From Ambrosia x helenae (Eukaryota > Streptophyta > Magnoliopsida > Asterales > Asteraceae), in the NCBI GenBank assembly GCA_030844895.1, contig JAUTDX010007483.1:62001-126000 (forward strand): 64,000 nt of DNA, given 5' to 3'. The notes beneath the pieces are model-generated. The model was not told the DNA's origin. It saw nothing but the letters and a program-made list of their open reading frames with translations, and ran no database searches. Positions 43,570 through 55,914 of this stretch are shown piece by piece; within the stretch, counting starts at the first letter, position 1, and the number at the start of each line of letters is the position of its first letter. The position numbers were made by a program, and so were the translations under genes.

Positions 43570-44874
43570 AGAGAATTTGTGGAAGTATCAATACAAGGGA
43601 AGTCGGTTGCAACCAGTGAATGACGCATGGGTTTATCGTTGCTGGTGACTTGAGTAGTGGGTTTCTGGTAGCCTTGTGTATCATTTTTCTGGTTTACTTA
43701 TCGTGTGGAGAGAGAGAGATGCAGAGAGAGGGGAACCAGAAAACTCCACGGGCGGTGCTACCGGTGGGAGGGGTTCACGGGTAATCACTATACTTGTACC
43801 ACCATAGCACCGCTAGTAATCACTATACTTGTGCTTTACTGCGGGACGCGTGTGTAATCACTATACTTGTACCAAACCGATACCAGTGTCAAAAAAGGGT
43901 AAAAATTGGCATCGGTAACTGAACAAAAAATGATTGCTAGAATACGGTACTGGTACGCATAGCTTACTAAAATGAATTAGTACCGGTATCAAAAGTACTA
44001 TAGCAAAAAAGCTGAGAAAAAAAATTACAGTAAACAGGTTATTAAGAAAAAAAGTTTGGTGCATGTTAGCAAAAGATTAGCAAATAAAGCTTGGTGCATT
44101 TTAGCAAAAAGGTCAAGGTGGACGTTAGCACTATGGCATTATTAAAATGTCTTATAACTAATGATATTATTTCTCCTACTTAATTAATTAAGGATATTTA
44201 TCTTTTAATTAAATATATTATTTTTTCTATTTTATTTAATTATGGATAACTATATTTTTTAATTAAAGATAGTTATTTTAACCAAATAAATTTAATATAA
44301 AATTAATTATTAATACTTTAAATAAACTTATAAGTTTTTAACTTAAAAACACAGTTTAAACTTATGTTAGCTAAAATATTAAAAATGAAAAATAATGATA
44401 ATTGTTTTTATGAATGATATCTATTTTTTTTCAAATAATTGATGTTGTTGGATGGTAAATAATAGTAAAGATACAATATTTTAAAATACAAAAATAGGTG
44501 GTACTAAAAAATCAAAGTTAATTCACATTTGAAAAATAAAGTATTTAAAAATGTTCATTGTTTAAATATACATCTTGACGATTGTATATGTTAACAAATT
44601 ACATTATATTTATATTCTATTAGTATAATACATCAATTTTTTTAATCGTGAAATGCATACATTTTCTTAAACAATTTTTTTTATTAAGTACATAACATTG
44701 CATTTATATGATTATTTAAATATATGATCTTTTATATTTAACCTAGTAAGATGAATATTTAAATATATGATTATTTATATTTTATACATAACATAATATA
44801 TATGTTTACCTTCATCATAATTATACATAAAAAAACACACACTTATATATATATATAATATAAAAATAATTTAT
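43570..44874. other. AT-rich intergenic sequence with short repeats
   Basis: The phrase AATCACTATACTTGT occurs three times between 43784 and 43872. From 44130 to 44870 the sequence is extremely AT-rich. No gene seen. Confidence 0.4.
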
Positions 44875-45385
44875 TTGTATTAATAGCATTATTATATAGG
44901 TTGAAGAGCCTATTCATACCCCACATATGCAACCCTGGTTTAGATGAGTTGTAATTTAAGTTTAAATTTATTAAGCTTAAGGTTTACAAAGCTAGTAAAG
45001 CTCGATACATGGAGCTCGATACAAGTCGATCTTGAGCAATTTATAATTGAATCGATTCATTTACACCCATCTAAATATTTAATCATACTATTCACTCAAC
45101 ACTTAAAATATATGAGTAATGGATTTAAATAATTTTATTTGTATTAGTAGTATTATTATATAGGTTGAAGAGCCTATTCACATCCCACATATGCAACTAT
45201 GGCTTAGGCCAGTTATAATTTAAGTTCAAATTTATTTAAGCTTAATGTTTACAAAGCTAGCGAAGCTCGATACAAGTCGATCTTGAGCAATTTATAATTG
45301 AATCGATTCATTTACACCCATCTAAATATTTAATCATACTATTCACTCAACACATAAAATATATGAGTAATTAATTGATTTAAAT
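44875..45385. repeat. Tandem direct duplication of about 250 bp
   Basis: Copy 1 (about 44875-45135) and copy 2 (about 45137-45385) share AGGTTGAAGAGCCTATTCA, CACATATGCAAC, GATCTTGAGCAATTTATAAT and CACCCATCTAAATATTTAAT in the same order, with point differences and one 10-bp gap in copy 2. A short ORF in copy 1 is not kept in copy 2, so it is not a gene. Confidence 0.85.
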
Positions 45386-45389
45386 AATT

Positions 45390-46726
45390 TCAACTATCAC
45401 ATATTGGTCGATGCTTGTCTCAGCTAACGAAATATGTGATGACAGTACTACCTTTCAACGTTTGGCCGCCAACGGAACCAAACTAACTGAGTGCTAACTC
45501 TGTTAGGCTTTTGATGGTGTGGCAACTTGGGTGTCAAAACATGCTTATGTGGAAAATACATTGACAAATATTTATAAACAACTTCTTTACCCGTTCAACC
45601 CTAAAAACTTTCACCATTAACAAAGATAGAGAGAGAAAGGGGGATGGGGGTCTGGATTCTAGAGAGAGGAGGCGATGGAGAGAAAGAGAGAAGAGCTTGA
45701 TGATGGGGATGATGGGTGTAAGGTTAGCGGAGATGAATGGTGGTGTCGATGTGGTTGCAGATGGCGACAGAGGTGGTTGTTCATGGTGGTTCAAATCGGC
45801 GGAGATGGTGGTGTTCTAGGCTCAGATCGTTGATTGGTGGTGGTTAGTATCTCTTTTTTCACACCAATTCGATGATTAATGTAAGTTTGCTAACCTAGGG
45901 TTTCAATTTTAAGTTGTGTGTGTTGGTTTGGGTTGGATTCAAGGCCTAATTTTGTTGGGTTTGATGTCGGACAAAATCCGAATAAGTGGTGGTTGTTGTG
46001 CTGGAGATTGGTAGTGATTGTTAATGGTAGTAGTGTGGTTGTGGTGGAGATTGGTGATAGCAGTAATAGTTGTTGAAGGTAATGGTTATCGTGGTGGTTG
46101 TGATGATTTGCAGGTTTCAGAGAGAAAGACGGTGGTGATGGCGTGGTGGTGGCGGTTGTTATGGTGGTGGTGACTGCTATGGTAGCGGTGGTGCAATGGT
46201 GGTAAGACAGGGAAGGGTACTGAATTTGGTTAAGAAGATGATGGTTTGAGAGAATTAAGGTTTGTGAGATGATGTAAAGGGATAGATGTCACACAATAGC
46301 CATGTAGGACCACTTCTGACACGTGGAATGCCACATCAGCATAACACTAACTGGGACTGCTAGAGGAAAAAATGATAAAATGTGGAATTGCCAGCACATA
46401 TTTTAATAGTTGTGATTGTCAATAGCCATTGACCAATGATTTGAATTATTTAAATTCATTACTCCTAAAACATATAACGATATTGGTTAATCCATACAAA
46501 CCTAAACCATATTAAGTTACTCAAATATTGAGTTAACACCAATAAACTATTATAAGCTCTCAAATATTGAACTAACCCCAAGTAAACCTAAATTTAGTAA
46601 AAGATATTATTATGGTCGTTTATTTATAAAAAACATAGTTTGCATGCTAACAGGATGGTGGTACCTTATGCATGCATGCTTTTACATTATCTTGTAAAAA
46701 TTCAAAACCTTTTAGTAATTATAGTA
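45390..46726. other. Intergenic; possible inverted-repeat element with GGTGGT-rich core
   Basis: Bases near 45410-45450 (AAATATGTGATGACA) and near 46380-46440 in reverse (AAATATGTGCTGGCA) suggest worn inverted ends. The middle (45700-46250) is rich in GGTGGTTG and GTGGTGGTGG words. No gene seen; classification open. Confidence 0.3.
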
Positions 46727-47099
46727 TCTAATAAAGAAAAGACACTTCTACAGTGTCTTTCCTTTTTTTTTTTTATCTATCACCTGTCACCCAACAGTTA
46801 GTTTATTTCCAATTTGACCACTAACTTTGTTACTAACTTATGTACTTTAAATTCTTCCAATTTGACCACCAAACTTTTAGCTTTTAGGATTTCAAACTTT
46901 GACCACCAAACTTTTAGCTTTTAGCCGCGAGTATTTTTTTGAGGCTCACGCGAGAATAACAGTCACTTGATATTATCTTTATGTCCACGAAACCCTTCAC
47001 GCAACAGGAGCTCCCATAGCGACGCGCGATCTTTAGCGTCCACCAAACCCTCAACGCAACAGGAGCTCCCGCCGCGAAGCGCGGGTAATATAATCCTAG
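46727..47099 (+). mobile_element. Short non-autonomous Helitron with both ends
   Basis: The 5' end is TCTAATAAAGAAAAGACACT at 46727, preceded by A. The 3' end has a hairpin (CCCGCCGCGAAGCGCGGG, 47069-47085), ten bases, then CTAG at 47096-47099, followed by T. TC...hairpin...CTAG inserted between A and T with no target duplication is the Helitron signature. At 373 bp it can only be mobilised by another element. It contains a repeated ACCACCAAACTTTTAGCTTT. Confidence 0.8.
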
Positions 47100-48040
47100 T
47101 TATAATAAGAAAAAAACACTACTTTGAGCAGTGGGATTCCATTATCTGAAAAGAAGACAAGTGCTACAAAAAAATTCTTTTTAAAATCTTTTCTACCAAG
47201 CATAAAATCGCTATTGTACAAAATGCAATGCATAATGTACAAGTCTTGAGTAGTTGCCTTGCACTTAAAGTTTATTCTCTGGAGAAACAATCAACCTTTT
47301 ACAGGGGATAATTGTGCTTTCCACTTAAGAGTCATATAGTCTTCTTTGTTTGGTCTCCATTCTTTTCAAAAGTGTCACTCATACATGCTTTTTGTAAAGG
47401 TGTCATTCTCTTTGCTAGATTTGATTCTCACACTATTGTGAAACCTAAGTGTATATAGGGTATATTTTAGTGTTAAGTTTGTACAAAATTTGAAGTTATG
47501 TACATCTTTTAATGCTCTAGATACAAGTTGTTACAATATTATTTAGCTTGAAGTTATCATAGTTGCTTTTTAGGTTTATGATTCGGTAATCTAGAGTGAT
47601 ATACTGATATAGTTACGATAAATGTTTTGAAAATCGGAGCAGCTTCATACCCTCTCAATTGAATAGATTATTTCGTAAGGGTCTTGATTCTAAAACATGT
47701 GGGGGAGGGATTCGAAAAAAAAAAATAATCATTTGGTTTGAAAGGAGAAACCCGTGTGGGGAGGGATTCTATCGTAGGCAGGGGTACTCTCAAATGGACA
47801 TCTTTACCATTAAACACTACTCTTAAAAAAAAAAGTGATGCATCAATAGCTTGTCTATTGTGCAGCCAAAGCTGCACATTGCTTTGAATTTGAGGATTAT
47901 AACTCTCTATTAATTATCTATTAATGTTATTAAAACTTAAAAAAATTAAATTATAAAAAAATGATACTCTTTATATTTTATTATATATTTTGTTATAAAA
48001 CAATACTTTTATCCATATATAAACCACCGTCGATTCGCCT
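47100..48040. other. Intergenic sequence; no gene seen
   Basis: Contains two GTGGGGAGGGATTC-like phrases at about 47700 and 47757 and several short ORFs without recognisable motifs. Confidence 0.4.
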
Positions 48041-48050
48041 AATTCTATTT

Positions 48051-48701
48051 AGGGATGGCAATGGGTCGGGTTTGGGACGGGTTTAGGTAATCCCGACCCC
48101 ATACCCGATTAGGTATGCTTGTCCCAAACCCGGCCCAAAACCCATCGGGTTTGTGTCGGATAATTACCCATCGGGTATCGGGTATACCCGCGGGTTTCGG
48201 GTAAACCCATTAATTTTTAAAACTTACTCATTGAGTATATCCGAACAAAAACCCGACTAGCATCTATTTGGTAACTATTAACCAATTACATTTACCATTA
48301 TTAAATATATATGTAAATAATTACAATGTATAAATATAAAATACTTAAATCATATAAACACAATCAAAGACATAGATAACAAATAGTATACACTAACTTT
48401 TTGATAATTTTAGCACAAGATGACAATGTAGATGGACAATTAGATATATTATCCATACATATTTAAAAAGATATATTAGAAATTATATTGTGTATCTAAT
48501 TGGGTAAACGGGTATACTTTATCGGGTAATTAGGTCGGGTAAACGGGTATATCATCAAATCCCAAACCCATCCCAAATCCGCGAAAAAAATAAAAACTAA
48601 TCCCATACCCGGACTCATACCCGATTACCCAACCCCAAACCCGTCCCAAATGTGTCGGGTTTCGGGTTTACCCATCGGGTTCGGGTTTGAATGCCATCCC
48701 T
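48051..48701. mobile_element. GGGTTTCGGGTA-rich element with 10-bp target duplication
   Basis: It opens AGGGATGGCAATGGGTCGGG and ends GAATGCCATCCCT. AATTCTATTT flanks both sides (48041-48050 and 48702-48711). Both arms are built of CGGGT/ACCCG words and are inverted around an AT-rich core (about 48240-48500). The 9-11 bp duplication points to a Mutator-like mobiliser. No ORF. Confidence 0.8.
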
Positions 48702-49041
48702 AATTCTATTTGCCATCTTGCACCATGTCAACTCATATCTCCACTGCAATTGCTACCACACGTTATCTATATTTGACAAGGTCGTCTATATCTTTAATAC
48801 ACAGAATTATCTATTAATGGTATTTAAAAATTTAAATTATATAAATATATTAAATTAAATAATTATACTATTTGCGTTTTAATAATATTAGTAGATAATT
48901 TTTCATCAAGCATCACATCAACTTTATGTGTTTTAAATACAAATAACTCATGGCAACAATGGCATTTGAGATGAGAGTTGATGTGGTGCTTGATGACATA
49001 TACGAATTAGGCTTATCGGCGGTGGTTAATATGGATAAAAG

Positions 49042-50297
49042 TATTTTGACTGAATTACAAGTTTTGTCCTTTAGGTTTATACCAAGTTTCAACGGATGTC
49101 CTTTAACTTTAAAATTGTTTGGTTTTGTACTTTATGTTTTAAAATCTTGCACGTTTTGTCCTTTGGTGCTAACCTAGTTAATTTTTTTCGTTAAGTGGAG
49201 GGTAAAATTGTCTTTTTACACATTTATTTAGAAAAACATTTTAAAATTAAAAAAAAGAATTTTATATATATTAATCTATATCTCTCTCATTCATTTATCA
49301 CCACCACCACCTACCTCCATCCCCACACCACCATCACCTTCATTCACTACCTGCCACCGCCACCCTACACCACCTGCCACCCGCCACCTTACACCTTTTC
49401 ACCCTACACCACCTGCCACAGCCACCCTCCATCCCTGGCCTTCCCTTCAACGGACCTTGGCCCTTCCTCTTGTACATAATAATCCCTTATCAATCATCAA
49501 CTCCCGTTATTTCTTAATCAATAACACTACAATCACCTCATCATCCAAATGTTAATCAGAAAAGTGAAACCAAGGAAAATTATCAAGACTAACCGTTTAA
49601 TCAGAAGCTTACCCCAGTATCTAGCCACCATCATCCACCTTGAACCCCCTAATCGGAGCCCTAATAGAACCCTAGTCCCACCGCCGCCGTCATCCACCTT
49701 GAACCCCCTAATCGGAGCCCTAATAGAACCCTAGTCCCACCGCCGCCGTCATCCACCTTCTGCGAAATGCCACCACAACCATCGTCACTGTCTCCTCTTC
49801 TCTCTCTGCTTGATCCATCTCTCCCTACAGCCCTCTCTCTCGTCTACGTTTCTCTTTCTCTCTCCCCGGTTCTTGCTCTCTCTCTCTCTCTCTCTCTTTA
49901 AACAGATGAGAGGTTTGGGGTGGTGGTGATAGGTGGTGTAGGGTGGCGGTGGTAGGTGGTGTAGGGTGGCGGTGGCAGGTGGTGAATGAAGGTGATGGTG
50001 GTGTGGGGATGGAGGTAGGTGGTGGTAGTGATAAATGAATGAGAGAGAGATAGATTAATATATATATATATATATATCTTTTTTTTAATTTTAAAATGTT
50101 TTTCTAAATAAATGGGTAAAAAGACAATTTTACCCTTCACTTAACGAAAAAAATTAACTGGGTTAGCACCAAAGGACAAAACGTGCAAGATTTTAAAACA
50201 TAAAGTACAAAAACAATCAATTTTAAAGTTAAAGGACATCCGTTGAAATTTGGTATAAACCTAAAGGACAAAACCTGTAATTCAGTCAAGTATTTTT
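49042..50297. mobile_element. Foldback element with arms of about 350 bp
   Basis: The left arm runs from AGTATTTTGACTGAATTACA to about 49385; the right arm runs from about 49920 to TGTAATTCAGTCAAGTATTT. Paired phrases include TTTTGTCCTTTAGGTTTATA with TATAAACCTAAAGGACAAAA, and GTGGAGGGTAAAATTGTC with GACAATTTTACCCTTCAC. The inner parts are CCACCACC/GGTGGTGG-rich. Between the arms a 59-bp unit (CTTGAACCCCCTAATCGGAG onwards) is repeated in tandem at about 49638 and 49697. No transposase. ORFs within the arms mirror each other and are not genes. Confidence 0.75.
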
Positions 50298-52618
50298 CTA
50301 TAAACATACATACTAAAACGCATGGAGTATAATTATTTAATTTAATATATTTTTATAAGTTAAATATTTTTTATGTTTTAACAAAATTAATAGATAATTC
50401 TAATTTCAGTAAATTGCAAAAATTATCCTTGTAATCAAATAGATTACAAGACTATCTAATTATTATAGGGCATTTTTGTCATTTTGTCAAAACTTAACTA
50501 GAAAAACTAACGGAATTGGTCTTAGTACCCCAACATGTTACAAAACTGAAACATAAACCCTTAAGATATTAAAAAATTAGTTAGTACCCTAAAATATTAC
50601 TTTCTGTACATAATAAGGACTATCGGTGTACTTATCTCAACTCTCTAAATAGGATTGGTATAGAAAAGGATACAAAAAGTATGTTAATTTTCAGAATATT
50701 CTAATGACTTGCTTTATGCACTAATGCACCTCATGCCAATCTTGACTATCTAGTCATATCATGATCAACCAATGTCAAAAGATTAAAGGCAGTTTTGATT
50801 GTGGCAGGAATTTGGATAAACATACTGATCAATCATAAGATTTTCCACCAAAAACCATCATGCCATCCAAGCAATCTTGATTTGGTTCCCCACGCTAGTA
50901 ATTTGGTATCTTTAGTATAAATAGTACACACACGTTTATAAATAAATTCACTAAGAATTTAGTTGTATAGGGGTGTGTACTGCTCGGTTTGTAGAGATTA
51001 AACACTAACATGGTTATTGTTCAAAACTAGTCCAGGTTGTAAACCGAATCGATTTGGTCAACTTTAGTCAAACCCGATTTAAGGACAAACTGATTCTCTG
51101 TCATAACCATTTTTGGTGAAAAATATCATAACCCAATTTAAACCAGTTTAGACCAACTTGAAACTGGTTTGGGTCATAACTTGGTACCTAAAACCGTTAA
51201 AGAAAGGGATCGGCTTAAAAAGCGGTTTGAGCGATGAGAGGGGAAGCCTAGTATACAAACTGGCGGTTTGAGTGGAGTTGAAACGGTTTGGTATTGCAAA
51301 TCGGGTAAGGTTCCGAACCTCTTTGGAATTCCAAACCAACTTTTCTGCTCACCTATATCACCTTGTGTTAATTATAGTTTCAAACCGAACTTTTGTTTTC
51401 AAGTTTTTAAAAAACCGTTCGGTTTTATTTTATTGTTTTTGGATTTTCGTGAAGGATTCGGTTTAATTTTAGCATTTTGTTTTTCCCTTTGAGCTTAGAA
51501 TGTTTTGGGCCAAAAATATGGTCCAAACTAATAAACTCGCACATGAAAGGCAGAAACCTTAATCTTTTTTCTTAAGTAATGATTAGTTTATTATTTCACA
51601 TTTGATGAGTGACGGAGTTTGAAAAAAACATAGCGGGGTGGCGAAAGTTATGAGACCCTTAAAGTAGTGAGATCTGAACTTAATACGTATAAAATTTTCA
51701 AACGGAATGCTACTGAGCAAAAAAACAGGGGCTCCCCTAGCCTCTTCAATCCTTCGCCCCTACAATTGACTCTAAATTTTTTTGGGTATACGATTTATCA
51801 AAAGACTAGGTTTTTCTCGGTTAGCTTGGTTCCGTTTTGTCGGTTATTTCGATTTCATACTCACAGGTATCTCACTTGTAAAAATTAGAGAAAATTACAA
51901 AATTACAGTTATAGTCCCCACTTTTACAAAATTACAGGTATAGTCCCCACCTTTTAACATCGTTTAACTCAGATTAGTCCCTAGAGTAAAAGGAGGTTAG
52001 ATTATCCAGTTAACTAGGTATGAAATGATAAAACTACCCTTGGTATTAAAAAGTATAATAATTAAAAAAATCAAAAGAAATATAACTAATATTTAAAAAT
52101 CTAAGTGGGTCCCACCACTTCATCTTCCTCATTCCATTTTCTCCACTCTAAACCACCCACCACCACTAGGTTGGCGAAATGTAAAATACAAGTTAAAAAT
52201 ATCATAAACGAGTTAGTGGGTTGACATGTTTAGCTAAACAAGTTGGCGAGTCAACTTGTTTAATTAAACAAGTTAGACATGTCAACCAACCCCGACCCCC
52301 TAACTAAACAGGTTAGATTTTACAACCAAAAACCTGATTGTTTTTGTATCTTCTCATTAATTCAATCCCTTGCCCATTCAAACAAAACATCATATATTCT
52401 CGCAACAAGAAACCAATTTAAATGCCCCCTTAAAAAAACAATTACAATTGATAATATCCACTTTTTTTAAAGTTCAATTAAAGAACAAAACATCATGATG
52501 ATGATGACACAAACTATTTCTAATTGATCCAAATAGTCAAAAAGTAACACACTTTACCACATCGGATTCCCATTTACTTGATTGGTTTTTCTTTCAATCA
52601 CACTATGGACCACTACAT
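50298..52618. other. Intergenic; short dispersed repeats and promoter of the UBX gene
   Basis: Segments at about 50405-50640 and 51895-52170 contain phrases such as TACAGGTATAGTCCCCACCT and resemble worn ends of foldback-type repeats. 51608-51705 is related to 29450-29560. 50980-51500 is rich in AAACCGGTTT-like words. The promoter and leader of the UBX-domain gene must lie near the right end; no TATA box was assigned. Confidence 0.35.
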
Positions 52619-55586
52619 ATGGTTCTAGCCAGTCCACACACCATGGTTCGAGCCAAAATGTCTAGCCCACTTGACATGTTTGAAACCTCATGCACTAGAC
52701 TAGTACGAAGAATGATTAACCTCCCACGAGCCGTTTCAAGAGCCATGGATCAAGGACTAGACCTCATGACCGTTGTAGGACAACGAAGAAACCACCACCA
52801 GTTTGCACCACCAAATGTTCCCTTACAACACCCACCACCATATCAGCCCACCAACAATGTTCAATCCAATTGGGATTTTCTAGCCAGTTTTGAGCAACAA
52901 TTTGGTGTCACACATCCGTTTTTCTATGCGTGTAGGTTTGTAGAGGTTTTAAAGATGGCTCAAGACGAGCACAAGTTTGTGTTCTTGTACTTGCACTCAC
53001 CTGATCACCCGTTTACACCGCCTTTTTGCAAGGATACTTTGTGTTCTGAGGTGGTGGTGCAATTTCTTGATGCAAATTTTGTGTCTTGGGGTGGTGTTGC
53101 CACTAGTGGTGAGGGTATGCATTTGGCCTCAATGGTTCAACCAACCACCTTCCCATTTTGCGCCGTTGTGGCTCGTGGTTTGGACGATAGCTTAGTCGTG
53201 GTTCAAAAGGTAAGTTAGAAGTTAGAACCATGAACCTAAATCTTGTTATCTAGTAGTCTTGCTTTATGGGTCACACAAGTTTGGTAACGCTAGTTTTGTG
53301 AGTTGGGTCGGGTCGGGTCAGGTGAGGTCACTTTTTCGCCAAAATTTATAACTTTTTTTAAATGTTAGTGTGTTAATTAAGATTAAAAAAACTAGTATTA
53401 GTCTGATTTTGGTATTATGTAAATTAAAATATTTTATTGATTAAACAATAATTATATAATTATTTTTAGTGACTGATTAGACATTTTTATAGTGCAATGG
53501 TTTTAAATTGTTACTTTTATAGTTGGAAGGATTGGTGACCCCTGAAGAACTAGTTGAAACACTAAAAACAACGCTTGAGGAACAAGGATACGCATTTGAT
53601 AGCGTGAGGGCAAAAAATGAAGAGAAGAGAAGGGATGATATTCGATTAAGACAAGAACAAGATGCTGCTTATGCCGCATCTCTAAAAGCCGATCAGGTTT
53701 GGTTAATCATGTCTTTATAAACAAGGAGCATCTGTGTAATTTAGGGCCATTTGTGCAATACGCGCAAATCACAGGGGACAACGACAATCCATGTCATTAA
53801 CTCTTAACAAAACCAAAAAACAAAATGTAAGATAGCTCTCATAACATGTACAACATTTATGTTTTGATTACTTGTACGTTGCTAATCATAACTCGGTTTC
53901 GAAAATATTTTATTTTACATAAAGATGTACATATAGTCACGTTGAATACTATATATTTATAAAACGTCTTTTCTTAAAAGTAATAAGAGAAAAATAAAAC
54001 ATGTGCAAAATTAATTATAATATTAAAAAGATCATATCCTCCGGAACTTCAAGATCATATCCTCCGGAACAGTGGGGTCACTGGACTAGACCCAGACTAT
54101 CACCAGGCGCTCGAACGCTTAAATGTCTATCTCCCGGACTTCGATATTGGCGGTTTTTCTAACAAGGACACCGCCCCCCCAAAGCCACAAAAAACTTTGG
54201 CGAATGCTCTTTTTAGCAAAACTGCTCAGAGCCTGGGAGAAGTTTTTGAGTTGTCCTCTCGCCAGAAGGCGGTGATTGAATGCCTAAAAGGCCCCCATGC
54301 TCAGGATTTTTTGACCGTTATCCCGATTGAGGGTTTGGGTCAATGCATGTCTGCAGTGGAGTATAGGGCTATACTCAAATACCGATTGATGATCCCTATG
54401 TACCCGGAAGATGAAACATGCCCCATCTGCCGTAAAACTTGCATGGATAAATACGGGGAGCATGCAATTCATTGCAAAGAGCTCCCTGGTTTCAAATATC
54501 GGCATGACTGGGTGAGGGACGTTTTATGGGATATCCTGAGAAGAGCTGGGATCTCTGCCAAAAAGGAGGCTCCTGTAAACTTCCTCACAGACCCCACGGA
54601 AGGGAGATCCACCTTGCGACCCGCAGATCTGCTTGTCTTTGGTTGGGAGAAGGGGAAACATGCCTGTGTGGACCTCACCGGGGTTTCTCCGCTGGTTGGG
54701 TTAAGGGAAACAGGGTTCGTAGCTGGGCAAGCATTAAGAAAGGCGGAATCAAAGAAAGTAGATAAACACGCTAAAGCTTGTGCAGATAACCAACATGTCT
54801 TTACCCCTCTGGCCTTTGACACCTTTGGCTCCCTGGCGCCAGAAGCTATTCGTTTCTTGACCAGGGTCCAACGGGTTGTCCACAGCAATGTTTCATCCCC
54901 AGGGGGGCAAGGATTTGTCTTTAGTAGACTAGGGTTTGCAATTCAGAAAGGGGTGGCGGCGCAGCTTGTTGCCCGTCTACCTTCTATTATGATGTAATTT
55001 TCGTATTCTATTCTAGTAATACTAATTACCATTATGTAAAAAGATATTGTTCACTGGAATTTGTGAATTGCTAATTGTATTATATATAAATTCCACGGCT
55101 TACTATCAATTGTATAGAGTTCATAATTTTGACCTCTATGAAGGGTATGCAGGTTAACGAAACCACAATCCTACCCGTATCTTTTTTAACGCATTGTTTT
55201 TCTTATTTAGGAAAAAGTGACGAAACACCAAAAGAAGCCTCAACATCAGGATAATGCAAACCCGAATGCCCAAGATATCCAGGTACGTATTATAAGTTAT
55301 CGGTTATGTGTGCCTTTTACTTATAGGCATATACTTGATGTCATTTTTTCCATAGATTTTAATACGGTTCCCCAACGGAGAAAGGAAGCAGCGAGTTTTC
55401 TCACGGAGAGACAAAATCGAAGCTATTTTCAAATTCATCGACTCATTAGGTGTACTGGAAGTTGGTAGAGACTATAGGCTCGTGTCGAGTTTTCCTAGAA
55501 AAGTGTATGGGGTAGATCAAATGAAAATGAGTCTCAAAGACGCTGAATTTGGTCACGAAGCAACTTTATTCATCGAACTTGTTTGA
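52619..55586 (+). CDS. UAS-UBX domain protein (PUX10/FAF-like), four exons
   Basis: Exons: 52619-53209, 53523-53696, 55211-55282 and 55356-55586, all phase 0 with GT-AG introns, giving 355 residues. A UAS (thioredoxin-like) domain spans about 83-215 (NWDFLASFEQQFGVTHPFF, FLYLHSPDHPFTPPFCKDTL, NFVSWGGVATSGEG). A short charged helix follows (KNEEKRRDDIRLRQEQDAAY), then a UBX domain (about 280-355) with IRFPNGERK and the loop SSFPRKVYG, whose FPR is the CDC48/p97-binding motif, ending TLFIELV. Arabidopsis PUX10 has this order and works with CDC48 in protein extraction from lipid droplets and ER. This protein is shorter: no N-terminal UBA domain is seen and the coiled linker is brief. An ATG at 52643 is an alternative start. 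Intron 2 holds a retroelement fragment in the same direction. Confidence 0.88.
54035..54997 (+). pseudogene. Non-LTR retroelement 3' fragment with zinc knuckle and endonuclease-like motif
   Basis: It lies in intron 2 of the UBX gene, same strand. The frame is open from about 54070 (SGVTGLDPDYHQALERLN...) to the stop at 54997 but has no ATG start, so it is a 5'-truncated piece. It contains LAIPIEGL-like IPIEGLGQCMSAVEYRAI, a Cys/His knuckle CPICRKTCMDKYGEHAIHC, RHDWVRDVL, KKEAPVNFL, RPADLLVFGWEKGKHACVDLT and IQKGVAAQLVARLP. The CCHC knuckle followed by RPxD and then D resembles the restriction-like endonuclease end of R2-type non-LTR elements; this is my inference. Similar sequences in plants are usually labelled as uncharacterised or reverse-transcriptase proteins. 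Related copies: 39725-41055 and 61013-61055. A 21-bp tandem repeat (GATCATATCCTCCGGAAC) marks its left edge. Confidence 0.7.
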
Positions 55587-55914
55587 TGATAACCGTTGAT
55601 TTCGATTCTTGACAGTTTTATTGTTGTTGCTAGAGCTTTTGTGACGAACCAAGACTCATGTTGTTATTTACCGATGGATTATTAATATGCCTTGTATTGT
55701 GAATTATTTATGAACTTAGCTATAAAGTTGATGGGGTCGATTTTGTCACGTACAACATTATACAGCAGGTACAATTCCAGGTTGGCCCATAATTTATTGG
55801 GCGGCATAGAATATGGGCCTCATGTTTAATTGGGCTTTTTGAATTTATGAGAAAAATATCAAGTAATTTTCAAGATTAAAAATACTAGATAAATGTTTTT
55901 TTTAATATTTTTAC
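55587..55914. other. 3' flank of the UBX gene
   Basis: Probably contains the 3' untranslated region. No strong polyadenylation signal was chosen. No other gene seen. Confidence 0.4.

Noticed and set aside
44130..44870. Very AT-rich region considered as a matrix attachment site or centromeric repeat
   Set aside because: Composition alone does not support either, and no repeated unit was found.
49195..50140. Mirror ORFs on both strands with His/Pro/Thr-rich products
   Set aside because: They come from the two inverted arms of the foldback element and from CCACCA repeats.
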